Below are positions 9,765 through 21,259 of a DNA stretch of 64,000 nucleotides, piece after piece; the stretch's first letter is position 1; each line of letters begins with the position of its first letter. The translations under genes and the position numbers were made by a program. The notes beneath the pieces were generated by a model. The model was not told where the DNA came from, searched no databases, and worked only from the letters and a program-made list of their open reading frames with translations. Origin of the DNA: an uncultured Alphaproteobacteria bacterium (GTDB lineage Bacteria; Pseudomonadota; Alphaproteobacteria; SP197); assembly GCA_958295695.1 (NCBI GenBank), contig OY282363.1:2980225-3044224 (forward strand), read 5' to 3'.

Positions 9765-10431
9765 CTTCCCGGTCCACCCCCGTCCCGATGCGCGTGACGG
9801 CGGGCGACGCGCTCGTCAGCGGCTCGAGCGGATCGGCCGCGCCAGCGCCAGCGCCGACGAGGGCGAGGGCGCGGTCGACCAGCGCCCGCGCCGACGGAAC
9901 GCTCGCGCCGGCCGGCCTCCGGCCGAACAGCGCGGCGACCGCCGGGGTCACGACGCCCGCCGCCGCGACGTCGGCGCGCTCCGCCTTCGCCATGGCCGCC
10001 AGCGTCCCCAGGTCGCCGAACCATAGAGGCCCCAGGCCGTCCGCGCCGAAGAGCGCGAGGAACGCCTCGCCCGCGGTCGTCGGCCGGACGCAGGCGACCG
10101 GCGGTCCCGTCCCGTCCCACGACTGCCGCCCGACGAGGTCGAAGTAGCCGAGCGCCACGAGCGGCCTTCCCAGACCGTAGGCCAGCGCGTTGGCGAAGGT
10201 CACGCCGCCGCGGGTCGCGGTCAGCCCGCCGGGCCCCCGGTCCACGGCCACCGCGTCGATTTCGCCGAGGGCGAGCCCGCGCCCGGCCACCGCCTCGCGG
10301 ACCGCCCGGCGCAGCCAGACCGGTCCCTCGACACAACCCCGGGGCGCATCCTCGAACAGCACGCCGCTCTCGTCCCCGAGAGCCACCACCGGCGCCGGCG
10401 CCGCCGTTTCGATGGCGAGGACCAGGGTCAT
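9757..10431 (-). CDS. tsaB: tRNA t6A biosynthesis protein TsaB
   Basis: TsaB is the inactive TsaD paralogue that scaffolds the TsaD-TsaB-TsaE complex. The 224-aa product starts MTLVLAIETAAPAPVVAL and contains the typical DAVAVDRGPGGLTATRGGVTFANALAYGLGRPL, with a shortened C-terminal half that lacks the metal-binding His pair. The ATG at 10431 overlaps the tsaE stop by 4 nt (ATGA). The rimI acetyltransferase gene that often follows tsaB is absent; tsaC and tsaD follow instead. Confidence 0.92.
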   Translation of the reverse strand: MTLVLAIETAAPAPVVALGDESGVLFEDAPRGCVEGPVWLRRAVREAVAGRGLALGEIDAVAVDRGPGGLTATRGGVTFANALAYGLGRPLVALGYFDLVGRQSWDGTGPPVACVRPTTAGEAFLALFGADGLGPLWFGDLGTLAAMAKAERADVAAAGVVTPAVAALFGRRPAGASVPSARALVDRALALVGAGAGAADPLEPLTSASPAVTRIGTGVDREDG

Positions 10432-10901
10432 CCCGGCGCCGCCAGGTCGGCGACCACGCCGTCCCATCGCGGACCGGCGCCCGCGAGGACCAGGGTCCGC
10501 GCCGTCTCGCTCTCCGGGATGTGGGTCAGCCGGATCAGCAGGTGCTCGGGATGGGCCGCGGCGACGCGGTCGCCCCATTCGACCAGGGTGACGGCTTCGG
10601 GCGCGAGGTCCTCGACGCCGAGGTCGCGGTACTCGTCGACGCCGGAGAGCCGGTAGGCGTCGAGGTGCAGCAGGCGGCCCGCCGGCGTCTCGTAGACGTG
10701 CATCAGCGTGTAGGTCGGGCTGGTCACCCGGTCGCCGGACCCCATGGCGCCGGCGAGAGCCGCGACGAAGCGGGTCTTGCCCGAACCGATCGCGCCCGCC
10801 AGCAGCACGGCGTCGCCCGGCCGCAGGCGCGCGGCCAGACGCGCCGCCACGGCGTCGACCGCGGCCATGTCGCCGCATGCGAGCCTCCCGGACGCCGCCA
10901 T
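10428..10901 (-). CDS. tsaE: tRNA t6A biosynthesis ATPase TsaE
   Basis: TsaE is the small ATPase that regulates or resets the TsaBD complex. The 157-aa product has a Walker A P-loop GAIGSGKT (about 36-43), the TSPTYTLMHVYE segment and LHLDAYRL, followed by VTLVEWGDRV; these are family signatures. The start used is ATG 10901 (MAASGRLACG). It is the first gene of the four-gene operon, about 100 nt downstream of a tRNA gene on the same strand. Confidence 0.93.
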   Translation of the reverse strand: MAASGRLACGDMAAVDAVAARLAARLRPGDAVLLAGAIGSGKTRFVAALAGAMGSGDRVTSPTYTLMHVYETPAGRLLHLDAYRLSGVDEYRDLGVEDLAPEAVTLVEWGDRVAAAHPEHLLIRLTHIPESETARTLVLAGAGPRWDGVVADLAAPG

Positions 10902-11000
10902 GGACCCGATCCCGGATGGTGAAGGACGACGTTGGATGTGGTCCGAATCGCGGCGGAAAGCAAGACGAAGCGGATGCGCCGGTCCGGGCGCGCGGCAAGA

Positions 11001-11077
11001 TGGTGGGCCCGGCAGGATTCGAACCTGCAACCAGACCGTTATGAGCGGCCGGCTCTGACCGGTTGAGCTACGGGCCC
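11001..11077 (-). tRNA. tRNA with CAU anticodon, probably tRNA-Ile2 (lysidine type)
   Basis: A complete 77-nt cloverleaf including encoded CCA: acceptor GGGCCCG/CGGGCCC, D-stem GCTC/GAGC, anticodon stem GGCCG/CGGTC with loop CTCATAA, and T-arm GCAGG-TTCGAAT-CCTGC. The anticodon is CAU, so it is either tRNA-Ile2 (C34 converted to lysidine by TilS) or elongator tRNA-Met. Pairs C4-G69 and C5-G68 match known TilS determinants and the overall sequence resembles ileX, which favours Ile2. U36-A37 make it a t6A substrate. It lies just upstream of tsaE on the same strand. Confidence 0.9.
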
Positions 11078-11172
11078 CATCCGGGCCGTGTTTAGGCCCC
11101 CGGCCGTCCGGCCGCAAGACGGCCGCGCCGCCGGAGGGCGGGATAGACCCGCCAGCGGCGGCTCGAGCGCCG

Positions 11173-11290
11173 GACAGCCGCGAGGGCGTGTGGAGCTTGT
11201 CGGTGGCGAGGAATCGGCGCATCGCGTTCCGGATCGGCCCGGACCGCGAGGATCGCCATCGGGAGGAGGCGGTAGGCCGCGACGCACGGC
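11173..11290 (+). pseudogene. HigB-type toxin remnant
   Basis: One frame reads DSREGVWSLSVARNRRIAFRI, which matches the conserved C-terminal core of HigB/RelE-like mRNA interferases (typically G-DREG-WSLSV-NWR-FRF). The expected N-terminal half and the downstream DYEDYH-type end are missing from this frame. It lies directly upstream of a HigA-like remnant in the normal toxin-antitoxin order. I read it as a decayed toxin gene; the short match limits certainty. Confidence 0.55.
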
Positions 11291-11296
11291 ATCGGG

Positions 11297-11545
11297 ATGA
11301 AGAACCCCGCGCATCCGGACGGGTTCGCGAGGAGCCGGATCGTGGAGGTCCCGGGCCTGTCGGCGACCGCCGCCGCGCGGGCGCTGGGCGTCGCGCGGCC
11401 GGCGCTGTCCGCGCCGCTCGACGAACGCGCGATTCTCTCGCCCGAGAAGGCGTTCGGCGCGTTCCATGGATATGCCGATGAGGATGCGAACCGACCACGA
11501 CATCGCCCGGACCCGCGCGCGGGCCCATGTTCACGAACAGGCGTC
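11297..11545 (+). pseudogene. HigA-type antitoxin remnant (frameshifted)
   Basis: From ATG 11297 the frame reads a HigA-family XRE helix-turn-helix: MKNPAHPDGFARSRIVE, then GLSATAAARALGVARPALSA and ERAILSPEKAFG. About six codons (the usual MALRIE between SPE and KAFG) are missing. The reading then continues in the +1 frame from about 11466 as MDMPMRMRTDHDIARTRARA, the normal HigA C-terminus. A one-base insertion near 11461-11465 explains the shift. With the HigB remnant it marks a dead higBA module beside a tRNA gene. Confidence 0.65.
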
Positions 11546-11579
11546 CGAACGCCTCGTCGGCGAAGCTGCCGGAGACGGC

Positions 11580-11690
11580 GCTCCCTTCGATACGTGGCTT
11601 CGCCGCATCCCAGGGTAAGGGAAAGGTTGGACACGGAACGAGACCCCCCGTCCCGAGTAGGTCCCGAAGAGACCGTATCGAGGGACCGGC
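11580..11690. repeat. Dispersed intergenic repeat, copy 1
   Basis: Contains cccttcgatacgtggcttcg, a degenerate pyrimidine/purine middle, and then cgtcccgagtaggtcccgaa followed by gaccgtatcgaggga. The same modules recur near 22.3, 24.8, 41.9, 43.6, 47.7, 50.9, 58.9 and 60.3 kb. The copy overlaps the degraded 3' end of the neighbouring pseudogene region. Confidence 0.6.
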
Positions 11691-11729
11691 TCCCGGGAGC
11701 CGGCCCGCTCCCGGAGGGACGGGGCGGTC

Positions 11730-12259
11730 AGGGGCCGGGGGGGCGAGGACCAGCGGCGCGTGGTCGCCGAGGCTCGGGCCGTTCGGTCCGCGGGCGATCC
11801 ACTCGTCGAAGGAGCCGACGCGCAGGTCGAAACCTTTCTCCGTCCAGGCGCGGGGCATGAAGATGTGGTCGATGCGGTAGGTGGGCCGCCCTTCCCGCGG
11901 TCGCGCCAGTAGAGGGTCGGAACCCGCTCCTTTCCCTGGGCCTCGCCGGTCTTCGCGCGGCAGGCGCTGACCGGTCCAAGACCGCCGAGGATCTCGACCG
12001 GGACCGCCCGGCGCAGACCGGTGTCGAAACGGCCGTGGAGGCGGCCCGCCGCGCCGTTGAAGAAGAAGACCGCCAGTCCCCGGTTCAGGTCGTCCCCGGC
12101 CCAGACCGGCGGAGCGGAGAACGCCGGAAGGCCGCCCTTGCGTTCCAGCACCCCCGGCTCGGCGCATTCGGACACGACGGCGATGTCCGGCTTGAGTTTC
12201 AGGAGCGGACCGAGCTTCCGGTGGAGCCCTCCGGCGCGGTTCCAAGCCACGATGCGCAT
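11730..12259 (-). pseudogene. Endonuclease/exonuclease/phosphatase-family gene, broken
   Basis: The frame opens with [20 protein letters not shown] and [13 protein letters not shown], the start of an EEP-fold (exonuclease III / DNase I-like) protein. It then runs through GLAVFFFNG directly into [20 protein letters not shown] and [12 protein letters not shown]. The central catalytic third seen in homologues is missing, an in-frame deletion. A one-base deletion near 11883-11885 shifts the rest, PTYRIDHIFMPRAW to SLGDHAPLVL, into another frame. Two independent lesions make this a pseudogene; it lies between the higBA remnant and rpoD. Confidence 0.75.
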
Positions 12260-12295
12260 GGAGGACGTCCGGTGGTTCGTCCGCGGCGCCGGTCC

Positions 12296-14248
<1,953 letters not shown>

Positions 14249-14300
14249 GCGGAGCCTCTCCCGTTCCCCCGGTCCCGGCTTCGAAACGCCGGGCGGGCCG

Positions 14301-16154
14301 TCACACGTCCAGCGACTGGATGTCTTTCTCCGAAGCCTGGCGCGCTTCCTGCTTGGCCTGCAGGCGCCGCCAGTCCCGGCCGCTCTCGTTTTCCGCCCAT
14401 GCCGCCGCGTCGGCCTCGATCTCCTCGTTCAGCAGCCGGAGCTGGAGAAGCCGGAAGGCATGGAGCCAGAGACGTTCCGCCTCCCCGGTCGTCTCGACAC
14501 GCAACGACGGATCGGCCGGGCCCGCGCCGGGTCCCCGCGCGAGATCCTCCAACAGGCCGGACAATCCGTTCGCTGTGAGGTGGCGTCGCAGGGCCTCCGT
14601 GTCAAGGGCTTCCTCGGTCTCGAGCGCGGCCAGGAGACAGTCCCGCGCCCTGGCTTGGTCCGGATCCGCGAAGTCGATCTCGTCCAAGCGTTCCGCGACC
14701 CGCTCCAGAAGGCCGGGGCACAGCATGGGAAGGGCGAGCAGCAGGTTCTGCGCCCGCTGACGGTCGCCCGCGGGGCCGACGCCGGGAGCGCGGCTGGGCT
14801 TGCGTTCGGCCTCGCCCCGGTAGGACCCGAGCCCGCGGCCCGGACGGGACCGGGCGCCGAGCCGGCGCTCGGGCGGCGCCGCGCGCGCGGATCCGAAACA
14901 CTCGCGCAACTTCCGCCGGACCGCCTCGCGGTAGTGATGCCGGACCGTGCCGTGGCCGATCCGCGCGACGCAATCGTGCAGCTCCTTGTCGAGCGCGGCG
15001 AGGCGCTCGGGCGTGTCGAAGCGCCCGTTCTCCACCCGGCCGCGCCACAGCATCCCGAGCAGGGGCAGGGGGCGGTCCAGCACGGCTCGCATGCCCTGGG
15101 GCCCGTCCGCGCGGAGCAGGTCGTCGGGGTCGACGCCGGCGGGCAGCATGGCGAAGTTGAGGGACTTGCCGGGCTCCAGGGCCGGCAACGCCCGCTCGAC
15201 GGCGCGCACGGCCGCCCGCCGGCCCGCCTCGTCGCCATCGAAGCACAGCACGGGCTCGTCGGCGATGCGCCAGAGCAGGGCGAGTTGCCCCTCGGTCAGC
15301 GCCGTCCCCAGCGGCGCGACGGCGTTGCGGAAGCCGGCCTGGGCGAGCGCGATCACGTCCATGTAGCCTTCGGCCACGATCACCGTGCCCGCCTCGTGGG
15401 CCGGCTTGCGCGCCTGGGCGTAGCCGTAGAGCACGCGACCCTTGTGGAAGACCGGCGTCTCGGGCGAGTTCAGATACTTGGCCGGGTGGCCGCCCATGGC
15501 GCGCCCGCCGAAGGCGATGACGCGCCCGCCGCGGTCGGCGATGGGAAAGACCAGCCGGTGGCGGAACCGGTCGACCGGCTCTCGTCCGTCGTCGCCGCCC
15601 GCCGAGAGACCCGCCGCCGCGACGAGATCGGGCGCCGCGCCCCGCGCGGCGAGATGCCGGACGAGCCGGTCGCGCCCATCGGGCGCGTAGCCCAGGCGGA
15701 ACCGTTCGGCCGTGGCGCGCGTCACGCCGCGCCGCTTCAGATAGTCCCGGGCGTCGCGGCCGTCGGGGGCCGCGAGCCGCCGCTCGAACCAACGGCAGGC
15801 TTCCTCCAGGACATCGTGAAGCGTCGCGGCCCGGCGCTCCCGCTCCCGCTCTTCCCGCGACTGGCGCGGCATCTCGAGGCCGGCGAGCCCCGCGAGCCGC
15901 TCGACGGCTTCCGGGAAGCTCAGGTTCTCGGTGCGCATGACGAAACCGATGACGTCGCCATGGGCGCCGCAGCCGAAGCAGTGGAAGAAGCCCTTCCGCT
16001 CGGAGACCGTGAAGGATGGGGTCTTCTCACGATGGAACGGGCACAGGCCTTTGTATTCGTGGCCGTGGCGCCGCAGCCGGACTTGCTTGCCCACGATGTC
16101 GGAGAGCGGAACCCGCGTCCTGATCTCGTCCAGAAAGGCGGGAGAGAACGCCAT
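14301..16154 (-). CDS. dnaG: DNA primase
   Basis: DnaG makes the RNA primers for chromosomal replication. The 617-aa protein has the N-terminal CHC2 zinc finger ([11 protein letters not shown] ... [11 protein letters not shown]), the catalytic core with the YAPDGRD region, a TOPRIM domain ([13 protein letters not shown] with downstream [12 protein letters not shown]), and a C-terminal helicase-binding region with the short [15 protein letters not shown]-type tail. It starts at ATG 16154, 23 nt after yqeY, and is followed by rpoD. Confidence 0.97.
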   Translation of the reverse strand: MAFSPAFLDEIRTRVPLSDIVGKQVRLRRHGHEYKGLCPFHREKTPSFTVSERKGFFHCFGCGAHGDVIGFVMRTENLSFPEAVERLAGLAGLEMPRQSREERERERRAATLHDVLEEACRWFERRLAAPDGRDARDYLKRRGVTRATAERFRLGYAPDGRDRLVRHLAARGAAPDLVAAAGLSAGGDDGREPVDRFRHRLVFPIADRGGRVIAFGGRAMGGHPAKYLNSPETPVFHKGRVLYGYAQARKPAHEAGTVIVAEGYMDVIALAQAGFRNAVAPLGTALTEGQLALLWRIADEPVLCFDGDEAGRRAAVRAVERALPALEPGKSLNFAMLPAGVDPDDLLRADGPQGMRAVLDRPLPLLGMLWRGRVENGRFDTPERLAALDKELHDCVARIGHGTVRHHYREAVRRKLRECFGSARAAPPERRLGARSRPGRGLGSYRGEAERKPSRAPGVGPAGDRQRAQNLLLALPMLCPGLLERVAERLDEIDFADPDQARARDCLLAALETEEALDTEALRRHLTANGLSGLLEDLARGPGAGPADPSLRVETTGEAERLWLHAFRLLQLRLLNEEIEADAAAWAENESGRDWRRLQAKQEARQASEKDIQSLDV

Positions 16155-16177
16155 GGCTCAGGCGCGCGCCACGGCGT

Positions 16178-16636
16178 TCAGCCCAGACGCCGCTTGACCA
16201 AGGCGCTTGCCGCCGCTCCGTCGATCCGGCCGGGATAACCCTGCTTGATGGCCGCCATGACGCGGCCCATGTCCTTGAGGCCGGTCGCCTCGACCTCGGC
16301 GATCGCGCGGTCGACGACGGCTTCGACCTCGTCGGCCGACATCCGGCGCGGCATGAAGCGCCGGATGACCTCGATCTCGGCCTCCTCCCTCTCGGCGAGC
16401 TCCGGCCGCCCGCCCGCGCGGTACTGCCCCGCGGCCTCCTCGCGCTGGCGCGCCATCCTAGCCAGCAGGTCGAGGATCCGTTCGTCGGGGATCGGCCGGC
16501 CCGCGCCCCCCGAGCGCGCCGCGATGTCGCGGTCCTTCAGGGCCGCGCTCACCAGCCTCAACGTCGCCGTGGTGCAACGGTCCCGGGACTTCTGCGCTTG
16601 CCTGAGGGCGTCGGCGATCTGCTGCCGGATCGACAT
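16178..16636 (-). CDS. GatB/YqeY domain protein
   Basis: A 152-aa protein of the YqeY family, related to the C-terminal tRNA-binding tail of GatB. It starts MSIRQQIADALRQAQKSRD, has LRLVSAALKDRDIAARSGG, EIEVIRRFMPRRMS and the closing MGRVMAAIKQGYPGRIDGA pattern. Its cellular role is not settled. Position before dnaG and rpoD is conserved in alphaproteobacteria, which supports co-transcription. It is divergent from carA; the 205-nt gap holds the carA promoter. Confidence 0.9.
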   Translation of the reverse strand: MSIRQQIADALRQAQKSRDRCTTATLRLVSAALKDRDIAARSGGAGRPIPDERILDLLARMARQREEAAGQYRAGGRPELAEREEAEIEVIRRFMPRRMSADEVEAVVDRAIAEVEATGLKDMGRVMAAIKQGYPGRIDGAAASALVKRRLG

Positions 16637-16782
16637 GCCATGTCCTGTCTGGTCCGCCGGGGATCGACTATACCAGATCGGCGGGCGTGACGAGTCCGAA
16701 AGACCCGGCCCCTCGCCGCCGGCGGATCGGTGGATAGAATCTAACGTCTTGAATCTCCTTGGATTTCCCGCGCCGGCCCCGC

Positions 16783-16811
16783 TTGACCCTCCAAGCCGGA
16801 TTGCCTATATC
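16783..16811 (+). promoter_or_regulatory. Sigma-70-type promoter of carAB
   Basis: TTGACC (16783-16788) and TATATC (16806-16811) are separated by 17 bp and lie about 30 nt upstream of the carA ATG. The short predicted leader leaves no room for a large attenuator. Confidence 0.5.
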
Positions 16812-16841
16812 CCGCCGGACTCACTCCACCGGCGGATCCGC

Positions 16842-17996
16842 ATGCCCCCAACCGTCCCCCCGCCGGCGCCTTGGGCCACGGCGAGTCTCGCTCTGGCGGA
16901 CGGAACGGTGTTTTGGGGACGCGGCCTGGGCGCCGAGGGGCGCGCCATCGGCGAGATCTGCTTCAACACGTCGATGACCGGCTACCAGGAGATCCTCACC
17001 GATCCCTCCTATGCCGGACAGATCGTCACCTTCACCTTTCCGCACATCGGCAATGTCGGCGCCAACGCCGAGGACATCGAGTCCGACGCGCCCGCCGCCC
17101 GCGGGCTGGTCCTGCGCGCCGACGTCACCGAGCCTTCGAGCTTCCGCGCGATCCAGCATCTCGATTCGTGGCTCGGGTCGAACGGCCTCGTCGGCATCGC
17201 CGGCGTCGACACCCGCCGGCTGACCCGCCTGATCCGCGACCGCGGCTTCCAGACCGCGGGCATCGACCACGGCGCGGTCGAACTCGACGGCCTCGCCTCC
17301 GAGGTCGCCGCGTGGCCGGGCCTCGAGGGCATGGACCTCGCGAAGGAGGTGACCTGCCGCCAGACCTACCGCTGGGACCAGACCGCGTGGCGCCTCGGCG
17401 AGGGCTACGGACGGCTGACCGCGGCGAAGCACCGGGTCGTCGCGGTCGACTACGGCGTCAAGAAGAACATCCTGCGCTGCTTGGCCTCGCTCGGCTGCGA
17501 CGTCACCGTGACGCCCGCGACGGCCTCGGCCGGGGACATCCTGCGCCACGAGCCCGACGGCGTCTTCCTGTCGAACGGTCCCGGCGACCCCGCCGCCACG
17601 GGCGACTACGCCGTGCCCGTGATCCGCGAGCTCGTGGCGAGCGGCAAGCCGGTCTTCGGCGTCTGCCTGGGCCACCAGATGCTCGCGCTGGCGCTGGGCG
17701 CGAGGACCGTCAAGATGGCCAACGGCCACCGCGGCGCCAACCACCCGGTCAAGAACCTGGAGACGGGCCGGGTCGAGATCACGAGCCAGAACCACGGGTT
17801 CGTCGTCCACGCCGAGAGCCTGCCCGCGGGCGTCCGGGCGACCCATGTCAGCCTCTTCGACGGCACGCTCGCCGGGCTCAGGGTCGAGGGAAAGCCGGTC
17901 TTCTCCGTCCAGTACCACCCCGAGGCCAGCCCCGGCCCCCAGGACAGCCGCTACCTCTTCGAGGACTTCGTCGCGGCGATGGCGGCCCATGCCTAG
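16842..17996 (+). CDS. carA: Carbamoyl-phosphate synthase small subunit
   Basis: CarA is the glutaminase subunit that feeds ammonia to CarB for carbamoyl phosphate used in arginine and pyrimidine synthesis. The 384-aa protein shows the N-terminal CPSase_sm domain ([29 protein letters not shown]) and a C-terminal class I amidotransferase domain with [16 protein letters not shown] (catalytic Cys) and [12 protein letters not shown] (His/Glu). ATG 16842 is used; upstream in-frame sequence is antisense to yqeY. The last 8 nt overlap carB. Confidence 0.96.
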   Translation: MPPTVPPPAPWATASLALADGTVFWGRGLGAEGRAIGEICFNTSMTGYQEILTDPSYAGQIVTFTFPHIGNVGANAEDIESDAPAARGLVLRADVTEPSSFRAIQHLDSWLGSNGLVGIAGVDTRRLTRLIRDRGFQTAGIDHGAVELDGLASEVAAWPGLEGMDLAKEVTCRQTYRWDQTAWRLGEGYGRLTAAKHRVVAVDYGVKKNILRCLASLGCDVTVTPATASAGDILRHEPDGVFLSNGPGDPAATGDYAVPVIRELVASGKPVFGVCLGHQMLALALGARTVKMANGHRGANHPVKNLETGRVEITSQNHGFVVHAESLPAGVRATHVSLFDGTLAGLRVEGKPVFSVQYHPEASPGPQDSRYLFEDFVAAMAAHA

Positions 17997-20900
17997 ACGC
18001 ACCGACATCTCCTCGATCCTGATCGTCGGGGCGGGCCCCATCGTCATCGGCCAAGCCTGCGAGTTCGACTATTCGGGCACCCAGGCCGTCAAGGCGCTGA
18101 AGGAGGAGGGCTACCGGGTCATCCTGGTGAACTCCAACCCGGCGACGATCATGACCGATCCGGACATGGCGGACGCGACCTATGTCGAGCCGGTCACGCC
18201 GGAGATGGTCGCCAGGGTGATCGAGAAGGAGCGGCCCGACGCCCTGCTGCCGACCATGGGCGGACAGACCGGGCTCAACACGGCGCTGACGCTGGCGCGG
18301 ACGGGCGTGCTGGAGGCTCACGGCACGGAGCTGATCGGCGCCAGCCGCGAGGCGATCGACAAGGCCGAGGACCGGGAGCTCTTCCGCGACGCCATGGCGC
18401 GCATCGGTCTCGAATGCGCCAGAAGCGTCCTGGCCCGCGCGCCGGCCGACGCCCGGGACGCGCTCGAGACCGTCGGGCTTCCGGCGATCGTCCGGCCGAG
18501 CTTCACCCTGGGCGGCGCCGGCGGCGGCGTCGCCTACAACAGGGAGCAGTTCGGGGACATCGTCCGCCGCGGCCTCGACGCCAGCCCCACCGGCGAGGTT
18601 CTGATCGAGGAGTCGGTGCTGGGCTGGAAGGAGTACGAGATGGAGGTCGTGCGCGACCGCGCCGACAACTGCATCGTCGTCTGCTCCATCGAGAACATCG
18701 ACCCGATGGGAGTCCACACGGGCGATTCCGTCACCGTGGCGCCCGCGCTGACGCTGACCGACAAGGAATACCAGATCATGCGCAACGCCTCGGTCGCGGT
18801 GCTGCGCGAGATCGGCGTCGACACCGGCGGGTCGAACGTGCAGTTCGCGGTCGATCCGGACGACGGGCGCATGATCGTGATCGAGATGAACCCGCGCGTC
18901 TCCCGCTCCTCGGCGCTGGCCTCGAAGGCGACCGGCTTCCCGATCGCCAAGGTCGCCGCCAGGCTCGCCGTCGGCTACACGCTCGACGAGATCCGCAACG
19001 ACATCACGCGGGTCACGCCGGCGAGCTTCGAGCCCGCCATCGACTATGTCGTCACGAAGATGCCGCGCTTCACCTTCGAGAAGTTTCCCGGCGCCGAGCC
19101 TCTGCTCACCACGTCGATGAAATCGGTGGGCGAGGTCATGTCGATCGGCCGGACCTTCGCCGAATCGCTGCAGAAGGCGCTGCGCTCGCTGGAGACCGGG
19201 CTTTCGGGCCTCGACCCGGTGAGGTTCGACGACGTCTCCGCCGACGGCATCACCGCCCGTCTCGCCAAGCCGGCGCCGGACCGCATCCTCGCCATCGCCC
19301 AGGCCATGCGCCACGGCCTGGGCGACGCCGACATCCACGCGATCACGCGCTACGACCCCTGGTTCCTGGCGCAGATCAGGACGATCGTGGAAGCCGAGGA
19401 CGAGGTCCGCGAGAACGGCCTGCCGGGCGAGCGCCACGCCCTCCTCCGGCTGAAGAAACTCGGCTTTTCCGACCGCCGCCTGGCCCGGATCGCCGGCGTC
19501 TCCGAGGAGGCGGCGCGCACCGCGCGCCGGGGGCTCGGCGTCACGCCGGTCTTCAAGCGCATCGACACCTGCGCGGCCGAGTTCCCGTCGGGCACGTCCT
19601 ACATGTACGGCTGCTACGAAGGCGACGGCGTCGCCGAACCCGAGGACGAGGCCGGCGTGTCGGACCGGCGCAAGGTCATCATCCTGGGCGGCGGGCCCAA
19701 CCGGATCGGCCAGGGGATCGAGTTCGACTACTGCTGCGTCCACGCCTGCTTCGGGCTGGAGGACGCCGGCGTCGAGACCATCATGGTCAACTGCAATCCC
19801 GAGACCGTCTCGACCGACTACGACATCTCCGACCGGCTCTACTTCGAGCCGCTCACCGCCGAGGACGTCATCGCCGTCGCGCGGGCCGAGATGGACAAGG
19901 GCAGGCTCGAGGGCGTCATCGTGCAGTTCGGCGGACAGACCCCGCTCAAGCTCGCCCGCGCCCTGGAACGGGAAGGCCTTCCGATCATCGGCACCGCGCC
20001 CGACGCCATCGACCGCGCCGAGGACCGCAAGCGCTTCCAGGAGCTGCTCCACCAGCTCGGCCTGCGCCAGCCGGAGAACGGCGCCTGCCGTTCCCCGGAG
20101 GAGGCGCGCGCGGTCGCCGAGCGCGTCGGCTATCCGGCGGTCGTCCGGCCGAGCTACGTGCTCGGCGGCCGGGCCATGGAGATCGTCCACGGCGACGAGG
20201 AGCTGGAAACCTATCTGGAACGGTCGTTCGAGGCGTCGGAAGGCAACCCGATCCTGATCGACCGCTTCCTGCGGGACGCCGTCGAGGTCGATGTCGACGC
20301 CCTGGCCGACGGCGCGGAGGTCTTCGTGGCCGGCATCATGGAGCACATCGAGGAGGCCGGCGTCCACTCCGGCGATTCGGCCTGCTCGCTGCCGCCCCAT
20401 TCGCTCTCGCCCGGCGTCGTCGCCGAGCTGCGCCGCCAGACCGAGGCCATGGCGCGGGAGCTCGGCGTGGTCGGGCTGATGAACGTCCAGTTCGCCGTGA
20501 GGGACGACGACATCTACGTCCTGGAGGTCAACCCGCGCGCGAGCCGCACCGTGCCCTTCGTCGCCAAGACCATCGGCGTCCCGATCGCCAAGATCGCCGC
20601 GCGCGTCATGGCGGGCGAGACGCTCGCGAGCTTCCGCCTCGACGAGCCGGACTACGGCCATATCGCGGTGAAGGAGGCGGTCTTCCCCTTCGCCCGCTTC
20701 CCCAACGTCGACATCATCCTGGGGCCGGAGATGAAGTCGACCGGAGAGGTGATGGGTCTCGACCGCGACTTCGGCCACGCCTTCGCCAAGGCGCAGCTCG
20801 CCACGGGCGGCTCGTTGCCGCAGTCGGGCCGGGTCTTCATTTCCGTGCGCGACCGCGACAAGCCGAACGCCGTCGCGCTGGGCCGCGAGCTGGCCGGACT

Positions 20901-21228
20901 CGGTTTCACGCTGGCGGCGACGCGGGGCACGGCGCGCGACATGCGCGCCGCCGGGCTGGAGGTCGAGACGGTCAACAAGGTGCTGGAGGGATCGCCCCAT
21001 ATCGTCGATGCGCTCACGGACGACCGCATCGACCTCGTGATCAACACCACCGAGGGCGCCAAGTCGATCGCCGACAGCTTCAGTTTGCGCCGCACGGCGC
21101 TGCTGAAGAAGGTGCCCTACGCGACCACCGTCGCCGGCGCCCGGGCGACGATCGCGGCGATCGCGGCGATGCGCGACGGCGGGCTCGACGTCGCTCCGCT
21201 GCAGTCCTACGCCGCGGCGGCGTCTTGA
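17989..21228 (+). CDS. carB: Carbamoyl-phosphate synthase large subunit
   Basis: CarB (1079 aa) makes carbamoyl phosphate from bicarbonate, ammonia and two ATP. Two homologous ATP-grasp halves are visible: the first begins [20 protein letters not shown] and includes [10 protein letters not shown] and [19 protein letters not shown]; the second begins [20 protein letters not shown] with GGQTPLKLA and [19 protein letters not shown]. An MGS-like allosteric domain ends the protein (about 940-1079). The ATG at 17989 overlaps the carA stop by 8 nt. Confidence 0.97.
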   Translation: MPRRTDISSILIVGAGPIVIGQACEFDYSGTQAVKALKEEGYRVILVNSNPATIMTDPDMADATYVEPVTPEMVARVIEKERPDALLPTMGGQTGLNTALTLARTGVLEAHGTELIGASREAIDKAEDRELFRDAMARIGLECARSVLARAPADARDALETVGLPAIVRPSFTLGGAGGGVAYNREQFGDIVRRGLDASPTGEVLIEESVLGWKEYEMEVVRDRADNCIVVCSIENIDPMGVHTGDSVTVAPALTLTDKEYQIMRNASVAVLREIGVDTGGSNVQFAVDPDDGRMIVIEMNPRVSRSSALASKATGFPIAKVAARLAVGYTLDEIRNDITRVTPASFEPAIDYVVTKMPRFTFEKFPGAEPLLTTSMKSVGEVMSIGRTFAESLQKALRSLETGLSGLDPVRFDDVSADGITARLAKPAPDRILAIAQAMRHGLGDADIHAITRYDPWFLAQIRTIVEAEDEVRENGLPGERHALLRLKKLGFSDRRLARIAGVSEEAARTARRGLGVTPVFKRIDTCAAEFPSGTSYMYGCYEGDGVAEPEDEAGVSDRRKVIILGGGPNRIGQGIEFDYCCVHACFGLEDAGVETIMVNCNPETVSTDYDISDRLYFEPLTAEDVIAVARAEMDKGRLEGVIVQFGGQTPLKLARALEREGLPIIGTAPDAIDRAEDRKRFQELLHQLGLRQPENGACRSPEEARAVAERVGYPAVVRPSYVLGGRAMEIVHGDEELETYLERSFEASEGNPILIDRFLRDAVEVDVDALADGAEVFVAGIMEHIEEAGVHSGDSACSLPPHSLSPGVVAELRRQTEAMARELGVVGLMNVQFAVRDDDIYVLEVNPRASRTVPFVAKTIGVPIAKIAARVMAGETLASFRLDEPDYGHIAVKEAVFPFARFPNVDIILGPEMKSTGEVMGLDRDFGHAFAKAQLATGGSLPQSGRVFISVRDRDKPNAVALGRELAGLGFTLAATRGTARDMRAAGLEVETVNKVLEGSPHIVDALTDDRIDLVINTTEGAKSIADSFSLRRTALLKKVPYATTVAGARATIAAIAAMRDGGLDVAPLQSYAAAAS

Positions 21229-21259
21229 CGGCCGCGCTCCCGCGGCGCAGGAGCGGTCC

